A stretch of 64,000 nucleotides of DNA from Capitulum mitella (taxonomy: Eukaryota > Arthropoda > Thecostraca > Pollicipedomorpha > Pollicipedidae). The notes beneath the pieces were generated by a model. It made no database searches and was not told the origin of the DNA. It saw only the letters and a program-made list of their open reading frames with translations. The stretch spans positions 10,561,501-10,625,500 of the forward strand of contig CP099848.1 in NCBI GenBank assembly GCA_030062745.1, given 5' to 3'. Both the position numbers and the translations under genes were made by a program. This document shows, piece by piece, positions 1 through 15,866 of this stretch; positions within the stretch are counted from its first letter, which is position 1, and each line of letters opens with the position of its first letter.

Positions 1-275
1 CGGTCCGGTCTGGAGATGGTCTGGTCTGGTCTTCCGGGGTTCGATCTGGTCCGCGGATGGTCTGGTCTAGCCTGCAGGTAGTTCAGTCCAATCTGGTGAG
101 GCGGTCTGGTCTGCAGATGGCCTGGTCTTCTGAGGTCCGATCTGGTCCGCGGACGGTCCGGTCTGACCTTCTGAGGTCCGATCTGTCTGAGGATGGTCTA
201 TTCTGGTCTTCTGAGATCCGATCTGGTCCACGAATGGTCCAGTCTGGTCCGCTGACAGGCGACAGGTCCGGGAGA
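1..275. repeat. Tandem satellite, period about 42 bp, about 6 copies
   Basis: Successive copies share the core 'tctgaggtccgatctggtcc' followed by a 'ggatggtctggtct' type stretch. Copies differ by substitutions and small indels. The array runs off the left edge of the window, so its full size is unknown. Short frames inside it on both strands are products of the repeat and are not genes. Confidence 0.8.
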
Positions 276-2169
276 TCGAACGCTGCTGGACATGACACGT
301 GGACCTGTTTCTGGATATTGCGCCTAGTGACGCTTGCTTGTGGTTATAAACAGAATTTAATCGCCACTGGCGGTCACAGCCGCCGCAATGCGAAAAGACC
401 ACGTCTTGGCGTACTGCGTTCGACATAAACGGAATGTGATCATCTGTAAAGGCCTCCGGATGCAGAAGGGTTCCTCGGTATTGGGGAAAATACCAACAGC
501 ATGTTGCGGTGTTTGCCTGCGCATGACTGCCGCCAAATCGAGCTGCATTCCGCACGTCACAGAAGGGATACCCTCACTCTCTCTTCTCCGCACAGACACA
601 ACGCGCCAGGGCAACGCGCCACTGCCTCACCGTCTCTGGGGAGGATGCCCGGGTAGACGGGGCTTCCTCGGGGCGGGCGAACAGGTGTTCTTGGTGTCAG
701 GCTAGTGTAGCATGCTCACGAATCTGGTGCCAGCTGGTGTCGGACTGGTGTCGGAGCCGGCCCCGGGTCTGGTGCCGGCTGGTGCCGGATTGGTGTCCGA
801 GCTGGCCTCGGGACTGGCAGCGGGCGGTGGCTCCGGTGCGAGTGGGAGGCGCTGTTTATGACGAGAACGTCCGGCTACACGTGCACGGCTGTCCGCGCGT
901 CCATTGCCGGCCTTGGGCGGGCGCCAGCCAGATAAAGGCGGCGGGGCCGGGTCGCCGCCGAGTCGATGTCAAACTGTGTGGTGGCTCGCTCCGGCACTGC
1001 CCACCGTCGTCCCTTCACTGACGGCCGGCAAACGGCCAGAGGGACGCACGGCTCACACCTGCACCTGCACCGTCCTCCATTCACCGAGAAGGGGACGGTC
1101 GGCTCATCCCTGCACTGTACACCGTCCTCTCGTTACCTACATCAGACGGGCGGCTAATTATCAAGCATACTTTACAGATCAAGCATACTTTTGTGCGGTG
1201 CCAGTCTTGACACCATCATTGGTTGCCTGGTTGACTGGCATTTTCAAAATTACTTTTGTAAATTTCAGCAGCTGCGTTGGCTGTTCCTGGCTCGGGGCGC
1301 TGGACCGCGCGGCAGAATACCGCTGTGTGTGTTTAGATCTCCGAAGACCTACCAGCGGTGGACAGCATGTTGGTAACGAATGGCAGGAGTGGTGGCAAGA
1401 TTTAAGCGTTTCAGCGCATTTGCACCGATCTGGCTCATAGTCTTGTCGAGGTCCATGTGTGAGTTAAATCAATTTCTCTCCCCCTTTCATTCTCTCTCTT
1501 CCTTTTCTCTCTCCCTCTCTCTCTTTTGTTACTGTACACCGTTCTCCTTCAATGGCTGTAATAGTCGGGTTACACCTGAAATGCGTCATGTTCAGCGATC
1601 GGGGGGGGGGGGGTATTCGGCATGAAGGCATTGTGGAAATGACCAAGTATTAAAACTGTGTCGAGAACTCGAAATGTTGAACAGGTTTCGAACACTATAG
1701 CAGACATCAGAAAGAACAAGGTCTGTTCTCTCTTGGCTTTCTGATTCCTTTCGAAAGAGGCCATCTGAAACACATCAGATGTGGAATGGGATTCAAACCA
1801 AGGTTCAATAATACCAAGTATGACTTCAGATAAGGTGATCATTGGGTCATTGCATGTGAAACTGCTTAGTCAAACAGACACGACATGCTATAACTAGGCG
1901 TCTTTGTCGCAAGATCAAGTCATAGAATCAGTGTTAAGGAAATTTCGCAGCTTCTGCGGATTCAATAATTGTCGTCACAGCCTCTTGCACTACTTGTCGC
2001 TGTAGCGTCTCACAGCACTGGCGGACACAAACCCCAGTAACTCGCTGCCTCGATGCAGGCACTCTAACCAAACGCTGAAACAAAACCTAATGCAATGAGG
2101 CGGCTGCAACGCGCGTAGCAAGATAGTATCCCGACACCGATTTATCACTCGCCAATGTTCGACACTGAC
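276..2169. other. No gene recognised; short repeats only
   Basis: I see no family-level protein similarity here. Contents: two 45-bp direct copies (723-767 and 768-812), a CT-rich tract around 1473-1525, and a run of 13 G at 1601-1613. If the signal-peptide exon at 2170-2249 is real, downstream exons of that minus-strand gene would lie here or beyond the left edge, but none can be picked out. Confidence 0.5.
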
Positions 2170-2249
2170 CTGCGCCGCCTGGCGTGCGCCAGCGTGACAG
2201 CCGCAGCCACCAGCAGGACGGCGGCCACCACCCGCCGCTGCACCGCCAT
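2170..2249 (-). CDS. Possible first coding exon of a secreted or membrane protein (signal peptide only)
   Basis: On the minus strand an ATG in strong context (gccATGG) opens a 26-residue frame: a basic N-terminus (MAVQRR), an uninterrupted hydrophobic stretch rich in V, A and L, then AHA followed by RRR. This is the layout of a cleaved signal peptide. The frame runs straight into a good donor, CAG|GTCAGTG, leaving phase 2. No matching downstream exon is recognisable in the 2.1 kb left of it, so the family is unknown and the gene may extend out of the window. The surrounding DNA is GC-rich and poor in stops, so a chance frame is possible. Confidence 0.4.
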
Positions 2250-2414
2250 GGCCGGACGCCGTGTCTCCGGGGACCGCCGCAGCGCCGCGCCGCCTGACCA
2301 GAGCCCCCAGCGAGCGTGACCCGAGCGCCGCGTTCGCCGCGGCCGTCGCACCGTCAGTGCGGAGGGGCCGGCACCGGCGGCCGTCCAGCGGCCGCCAGAG
2401 GGCCGGCACCACCC

Positions 2415-2694
2415 GGCAGAGGACTCACGGCCAGCAGAGGACTCACAGTCGACAGGGGACTCACAGTCGAGAGGTGATTCACAGCCGACTAACAACTCCC
2501 ACCCGGCAGAGGACTCACGACCAGCAGAGGACTCGCAGTCGACAGAAGACTCACAGTCGGGAGGGGATTCACAGCCGACTGACAACTCACAACCGACAGA
2601 GGACTCACGACCAGCAGAGGACGCACAGTTGACAGAGGACTCACAGGCGACAGGGGATTTGCAGCCGACTGGTAACTGACAGAGGACTCACGAC
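2415..2694. repeat. 20-bp minisatellite (part 1)
   Basis: Imperfect tandem copies of a unit like 'gacagaggactcacagtcga', with a hint of a higher-order period of about 120 bp. Frames through it encode CESS/DCESP or RTHSRQ style repeats on opposite strands, which are not credible proteins. Interrupted at 2695 by a MITE and resumes at 2861. Confidence 0.85.
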
Positions 2695-2860
2695 CACAGG
2701 CGCAGCCAAGGGGACCCGGTCCTCCACCCCCTTAGGCCCGCATTTTTTTGCGAAAACCGTTCCACATCGTCTTCCCGACAGGCAGCTTTCGTGTAATTTC
2801 AGTTCATACTGAGATCCTTCCCCTCCTTAAGGAAATCCTGGCTGCGCCCCTGCTCACGAC
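2687..2860. mobile_element. hAT-type MITE with 8-bp target site duplication
   Basis: The element occupies 2695-2852 (158 bp). Its ends are imperfect inverted repeats: CACAGGCGCAGCC on the left, and the complement of the right end reads CAGGGGCGCAGCC. It is flanked by identical 8-bp copies of CTCACGAC at 2687-2694 and 2853-2860. Eight-bp duplications with CAGGG-like termini are characteristic of the hAT superfamily. No transposase frame fits inside, so it is non-autonomous. It lies within the 20-bp minisatellite, which resumes on the far side. One caution: CTCACGAC also occurs elsewhere in the minisatellite, so the duplication alone is weaker evidence than usual. Confidence 0.65.
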
Positions 2861-3035
2861 TTACGAGGACTCACAGCTGACAGATGACTCAAAGCCGGCA
2901 GAGGACTCACAGTTGACAGGGATTCACAGCCGATGGACAACCACAAAAAAAAGAAAAAAAACGGGGGAGGGAAAAAAAGAAAAAAAAAAAAAAAACCAGG
3001 ATTCACAGCCGGCAGACTCCTCACAACCGAAAGGG
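2861..3035. repeat. 20-bp minisatellite (part 2) with an A-rich interruption
   Basis: Continues the unit seen at 2415-2694 after the MITE. Interrupted at about 2942-2996 by a purine tract of A runs and a few G. Confidence 0.75.
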
Positions 3036-5149
3036 GACCCAAAGTTCTGGCCGGATATGTACGAAAATCATTTTAGAGTGTCTCGATAGGATATGAGATA
3101 ATTATTTTCCACTCAATGTCATGTTTTGATGTTAAAATGTCTGAGCTGTAGGGGACCAAAACCTCTCCCTCGATTTCCAACTATGCCCACGGACTGTAAA
3201 CTAACGCAGGCTGAAGACACTGCAATACAGCCTCATAATCAAAACAAGCCCACGGGCGGTGTGCGATGAGGCATCGCTCATGACTGCAGGCGCCCAGAAA
3301 ACTGGCCGATCGGGCACAGATAGGCTGGTCAGCGCTCCCTCGCCTGCCCAGGGGTTGGCCGGGGCCGGACGGAGCTGCTGTGCCTCTGTACCGAGGACCA
3401 AAGGCATCAGTCGACCGTCAGAAAGTAGTTGACAGCACGTCACGGCTCCCAGACCATTGGCAGGAGGTCATGACGTCCAGTCACGGTTTTCAGTCGACTG
3501 TCAGAATGTAGCTGACCGCGGTTGACCGCGTGTGCCACCAGTGATGTAGGAACATTCAGAAAAGTGTGTGTGTGTGGGGGGGGGGGGGGAAGCAGACACG
3601 TTTTCCCCCATAGGACTAATACTAAATTTCCCAAAACGTTCAGGGGCAATGGCCCAAGTCCCCCCCGTTCCCACGCCTAAGTGAGCCACGTTCACCCCGA
3701 CGATGATGAGACTGTTGACAATAGCGAATCGCGGCGTCGGCATGGATTTAGCATCAGCACAAGGTAAAGTTCCAGTGAATGGCGAGGCTAGCACTGTCAT
3801 GAGCATAACACTACGCTGCAGTGCAAAAGTCGGACGGGAAAAAATACGTATCAGCCAGGCATACGATGGAATCGAGGCCAGTTAAGGCAAGCACGCCATG
3901 GTTATGTTCTCATGTAACACAAACTGGCGTTCACCTTCGACGCCTGTGATCATTGAGCTGTTTCAGAATTTGTAACTGTGAGTCACGTAATGATCACTGC
4001 CGTTGGCAGTCTTCGACCCACGAGCATACAAGAGTTTTTTGGTTTTAGACGAAGCCCAAAGGTATTTAGGAATCAGTGGCTGGCACGGAGAAACATCGAA
4101 CAAACTGGTATCCAGAGGATACCTTGACTCACGGATTCTATCGATTTCCTGTGCAAAAGTGACCTGTCAGCTGTCAACATAACTCGGATCGGGATGACGC
4201 CGATGACTTCACGACTGAAGATCTTTATCTGTAAAATCTGTACTTTTATTTTTATCTATAAAATAAAATCTGTACTTTTACGGACAACGGAATGCAGTCG
4301 TCCGGCGTCTCAAACGGCCCGCTCGCTGCTGCCATCTTCTAGGGTTCCGGATAAGTTGTTTGGCTTAGCGGTTCTTTAGCAAGGACTCTTCCCACCCGGC
4401 CCGATGTCATTCGTGTAACGTTGAAGTTGGGGCTGAAGGTAGGTATTGCATGCGAGGGACAGCAATAATTAGCTTTAAACAGATGCTTCAGGAAGCTTTC
4501 GCCAAACGGGCACCATTTGTGTTGTTGGACGCACAGACTCGAAAAGGCAAACAGAACGGAAACAGGGAAAGTCCTCCGCGTGGTCTCATTCAGACTCGTT
4601 GGCAGGCGCCGGGACTCTGTGTGTCAGGCCGGCCAAAGGCGTCATTGATGTGGCCCGCACGGAAAGGCACGAGCAAAAAGGAAAAGGACTCACTAAGTCT
4701 GTCGTATTTAGTCCTAGTCCCGATACGCATAAATGAATGAGAGACCAACGTCAGCACGTCTGTCTGGAACTTTTAGTTAAACGCCTGCTGCACCACGCGC
4801 CGGAACAGTGGCTGTAACCGCCTCGCTAAGATCAACCAATTCGTTTTCAAGAGCCTTGGGCGTCCCAGAGCGCGTCACGACGATCAAATGCCATGTGCAA
4901 AAGGTAGTTTTATTCTGAGAAAGCTTTAGTCATGCATACAAACATACAAAATCACCCGGTGTGCGTACAGATACACATACTACGCCTGACTTCTATTGTC
5001 TAATTGCACAGCAAGAAGCCATAAGTCTGGCACAACCGGCTCGGTTATGACGGCCACTTCCCAAAAAATAGCACGGCATGACGGGGTGGGGGGGGGGGTG
5101 TACTAAGCCGCGACTGCCGCTTACTCCACACCCCACACACCCCAGCTCA
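3036..5149. other. No gene recognised
   Basis: No protein family is recognisable on either strand. Contents: a G-run with CA/TG tract near 3565-3590 followed by a C-rich stretch near 3660, resembling the edge of a decayed transposon, and a near-duplicated AT-rich segment at about 4217-4280. Part of this stretch (4908 to 5472) is probably LAP3 3' untranslated sequence. Confidence 0.5.
4908..4913 (-). promoter_or_regulatory. Candidate polyadenylation signal (AATAAA) for LAP3
   Basis: AATAAA on the minus strand, about 560 bases downstream of the LAP3 stop codon. It is the nearest canonical hexamer I found. Another lies near 4250. RNA evidence would be needed to choose between them. Confidence 0.35.
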
Positions 5150-5472
5150 CTTCACACAGTGGGACCTCCAAGCCGGGACAGTGGCGCCACCAGCCTCGAC
5201 AGTGGTGCCTCCAGTCCAGGGGTGACACCGCGACACATTAGCAGCCACAGCGGTGCCTCATGCCCGTGGTGTTAATGTTTCCCCGCAGCGACAGCGGTAC
5301 TCCAGCCGTGACAGCAGTGTCCCCAGCCAAACAGTGGGGCCTCCCACCAACGATACCAGCGTCCCAACCGCGACAGCAGCCTCCCAGACAGCAGCGACGG
5401 TACAGGTTCTGAGACTCGACAGTGGGCCTCCCAGTAGCGACAATGGCGCCCAGGCGCGACAGTGGCGCCATC
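5150..5472. repeat. Degenerate minisatellite abutting the LAP3 stop codon
   Basis: Loose tandem copies of about 20-27 bp with the core 'cgacagtggcgcctcc'. The array reaches the LAP3 stop at 5473-5475, so most of the proximal 3' untranslated region would be repeat-derived. The apparent 231-aa plus-strand frame across this stretch and the LAP3 terminal exon is antisense and repeat-driven. Confidence 0.65.
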
Positions 5473-12062
<6,590 letters not shown>

Positions 12063-13413
12063 TATATCTATCCAGCCTGTAATGTATGAATTAAAATATT
12101 AATATAATCAAAGGTTAACTCCTAACCATAAAGTTTACAGCTACTCAATATTCATGTTGCAAAATACACCATATGCCAGTCACTTTTTATCGGGTATATA
12201 TCTGGCATTGGGCAGCAATAGAATTATACTACTGGCGTCTGCAATTTCCTAAAGTTTCAAAGGAAAGTGTCCTAATTGGAATACACGTTTGGCTATTGGC
12301 GTCACAATTGAAAGAAATGCGCAAATTTGCACATGTTTCCCTGTTCCGTGTGTGGCGCAGGCATTTCGATTACGCAGAAGACTCCAGCGACTGGGTCTCG
12401 GCTGAAGGTATGTTATGGCCTGTTGGAGACAGCTTTGCAATAATTTAAAATCAGAATCTGTTTTAGGCTGTCAGAGTCACGCAATCTTCACTCATCATTT
12501 GGTGGGTTGAAGCTCGGTTCTACGTTGTGTGTTAACTGATTACCTACTGATTTGCCTTCCTACTTGCACATGGTCGTTCCTTGATCACGTAGATGACTTC
12601 ATTGTGTTAAGGATGTTATGATAAAATCATAATTTGTGTGTTTTGTGGAAGCAAAAGATGATGGGAAATGGTGCTGATAGTATTTCAGATATCTAGGATT
12701 TTGTTAAGCTATGCCATGTACGTGCTGCTGGCAGTGAAGAGCCACATGGGTTGGGCAATTTGTGGTGTAATGAAAGATGTGCATGGGCATTATTGTTTTT
12801 GCTTGCATTTGCTGTAGCCATGTAAAAAATGATGGGGGAGCACATGCCACTATGCCCTTTGAATATGTCATTAGGTTGAAGTTCTATTATGCTTATGAGC
12901 CATGAATTTTGATGAGATGAGATGGGAACAATTTTTGTGAGTGCTGATCTCTTAGGTACTGTATTCATTGGTAGTGTAGTGAATGAGAACTAGGGCCAGT
13001 ATCCCATCCAAATGCTTATGGCTGTTATATGGGACTGAATGAGGACAGTCTAGGACTCCAGAGCTTGTAAAACTTGGAAGGTCTATCCTCTGTGTATATC
13101 AAGCATCATGGGTACAAAAATGTTGTCTGCTGATAAAGAGCACATTCTAAGTAGGGTAGGAACTAGAGTTCTTAGCAGAGTTGCCTTTACTGATGACATT
13201 TTAGGTTTTATGGGTCTCATCCCTCATTAGGCCTTTACTGCTTTGAAATACAGTATTTGTTATGCCCAGAGCATGTGTTGTGCCCTTTCCTGTGATCTCA
13301 CATTTGACAGTGGCCTATGCCTCTGGTGGCTAGTATTGAAGATGTTGGGCTTCACCATACAGTTATGATTTCCTGGCTTCCTATCCTGCTTTGGTGTATT
13401 TTCTAGTTGATGG

Positions 13414-13464
<51 letters not shown>

Positions 13465-14100
13465 ACACATATATATATACATATATATGCATATGTAAAC
13501 TTGCATCTTACAGCTAAAGGACTCCTGCTGCGACATGAGACACAGTAGTGGCATGTGCCGAACGACGCAGCAGTCATCATGCATGTAAACCTTGATCACG
13601 ACAGTGGACTTGACTAATGCGAACCTCCTTACTAATGCGAACCCTGAATGCAGGCCAATGGATGGAGATGATAGACCAGCAGCACGCAATGCATAATGTC
13701 TGACGACACACAGTAAGCCAAGGTTGAACACAACATGCGGCACAAGTCAAGACTCATATGATTACAGGGACTAAATTTATGTCTCACAACGAAGGGCTGC
13801 ATGCCACGGTTCGAAAGTTGAAATGGTAGCTGTGTGTGCCGAATGACGCGACAGTCAACTGAAACGTTTAGCCAGAAAGCGGTGTACTAGGAATGTACAA
13901 ACTTAGAAATTTTAAGTATTTATTCCATCCAACTTAAAAATTTTAGGTTGGAATGAAGGCGAATGGATGACAGGCGAGGAGCACACAATACATAATTGTA
14001 GGTGGCACACAGCAAGCCAGTGTGGAGCAGAACACACACCGGACGTTCGGTAGCACACAACATGCATAAGATTGTATTACCCTAGTCAGCAAACATGAAC
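12063..14100. other. AT-rich spacer with dispersed repeats, no gene recognised
   Basis: Upstream of LAP3. Contents: a TA microsatellite at 13417-13495 and two diverged direct copies of a roughly 200-bp segment (about 13540-13745 and 13840-14050). They share 'tgtgccgaa.gacgc.gcagtca' and 'gaatg.aggc.aatggatg' blocks. Candidate frames of 60-106 aa look like chance. Confidence 0.5.
13417..13495. repeat. TA-dinucleotide microsatellite
   Basis: About 22 uninterrupted AT/TA units followed by impure GTATACAC/ATATGC variants. Confidence 0.95.
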
Positions 14101-14118
14101 CTGAGCTTTCTACCAAGC

Positions 14119-14640
14119 TTATTGAGTCGCCGCACCGTCAGGGACTGTCTTTTTTAGGCTGGGACGGAGGGGCGTCAGCCATCGGTCTGCCACCGCGGAG
14201 GACGGGAAAAACTGGAGGGGTGCGGCGTTCTCGACAATGAATACCTCTTTCTGGGCGCACCCCTTCTCGTTCCTCTTCCTCTCGTCGAACGTAGCCGCGA
14301 ACCGACCGTCGCTAACTGTCTTCATGGCCTTCCCCACCCTTTCTGTATCTGACTGGGGTCGCGACGGTACATCTCAGCCACCTCCACTATGTCTGCTATG
14401 CCCGTGTAGAGCCTCGCTCGGATGTTTTGAACGGTCTGTAGGACCTGTTCGTGACACCATGTCCGCACCCCTGCATCATCCGCTGGTAGCCACGTCGAAC
14501 CGTACTGGTCTGCCTTGGTGCAGACACGTTCCATGAAAGTTCTGAACTGGCTGGCCAGGCTGTCGCCATCTCCGCACGGTGCGCCAGGAGGCCGGAGAGC
14601 ACCCTGGGTTACGACACTGACTAGCTCTATGTGGAAGCTA
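14119..14640 (-). pseudogene. Unclassified coding-like relic, frame broken once
   Basis: Two overlapping minus-strand frames (14322-14534 extended upstream without a Met, and 14119-14337) join into one continuous protein-like stretch if a single base in the GGGTGGGG run near 14331-14338 is removed. The stretch includes DSLASQFRTFMERV, QYGSTWLPADD, ARLYTGIADIVEVAEMYR and GRFAATFDERKRNEKG. It has a mixed, amphipathic composition unlike the GC-driven chance frames elsewhere. I do not recognise the family. It could be a transposon-derived protein or an exon of an unassigned gene. Confidence 0.3.
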
Positions 14641-15866
14641 GCTCTAAGCCATGCAAAACTCCTTTCTTACATTATCCCTTTGGTTCAGTTTTCGAATCTT
14701 TCTTTTTCCCAAGTATTTCAGTCCTATGTGGCAATCAAAGTCCCGGGCCGTTATGACGAAGCCAAAAATACTTCATTTATATTTATGGACTTTTCGAATA
14801 TTGGAAGCTTTTTGAAACATGTCATTTGGTACTGTAGGAAGTCAAAGATTTTTCTTTTTTTGATTATTGATATATATTACATTAATATATTATATGATAT
14901 TATATTGTATATTATTTGATTATATTGGTATATATTAATTGGAAATCATATTTAGTTGTCTTAGTTCAGGCTGAATGCAAAGTGGGTGTTAGGTGGGCCA
15001 TTATTTCTGGCTCCTTCTGACGAGGCATAAAGTTGTTTCGTCCCTGGCAAATTGGTAGCAAGATATGTCAAATCTGCACTGCTTCTCTTGTAACGCATAA
15101 ATGCAGAGGAAATCACGAGGCTTTTGTGTATCGGCCGTGAGCAATGTTTTGGAGCGTTGAGGTTGACGTGGAGGTACATAAATACTGTCAAAAATCTTTT
15201 TGCATGCGTTTGAACAGAATCTGAGGTGAGGTCAAATACTGTCAAAAATCTTTTTGCATGCGTCTGAACAGAATCTGAGGTGAGGTCATTATGATCGTGA
15301 GAGAGGTAAAAATAATCGTGCTGAGAGTGTATTTCCACTCAAAATTAAGAATTTCAGGTCACTGGTGTGAGGTATTAATGCCCGTAAACCCAGAACTTTT
15401 CTGCAACATTGTCAACATTGTACAAATGCAAAAAAAACATTTTTGGATCATTGCCAGACTACCTAGCTATATCCATCCTCCAAACAATGAACTGCTGGCA
15501 TGGTTAGGAAAGATGCTGCTTTGTAGTGTTACAGAACACTGGAAAATATATGCTCCAAAAATGTTTTATACTCCAAAAGTTTGATCCTGTGCCCCATCAA
15601 ACAGCAACATTATAACCATGTTTACAAATTTCCAACACTGCAAGCAAATGGCTGTCTCTATCCAGTAAGAAGCAGGTATGATGTCATAACTGACTTACAC
15701 CAAGAATGCCAGCTTAAACCGGTATTATTATTTGCAAAATTCTGCTCTCTAGAACACAAATTATACTCCAGCACCAAGAACAAAAACCTGATATCCAACC
15801 CAGATCAATGATGTGCAGCTATTTAGGACTATTGTGAGCTCTGTTGGTGCCAGGTTTGCTAGCTGA
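14641..15866. other. AT-rich spacer, no gene recognised
   Basis: Contains TA-rich stretches (about 14865-14940) and the 54-bp duplication listed separately. Nothing else stands out. Confidence 0.5.
15180..15287. repeat. 54-bp tandem duplication
   Basis: Two near-identical 54-bp copies (15180-15233, 15234-15287) differing at one position. The unit length is divisible by three, so a minus-strand frame repeats DLTSDSVQTHAKRFLTVF, but there is no other sign of a gene. Confidence 0.9.

Noticed and set aside
1789..1802. tRNA-like B box (GGTTTGAATCCC) on the minus strand
   Set aside because: No acceptor stem, anticodon arm or A box can be built around it.
2145..2585. 146-aa minus-strand frame with Cys-Glu-Ser repeats
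   Set aside because: The repeated part is the 20-bp minisatellite. Only the Met-started tail (2170-2249) has independent support.
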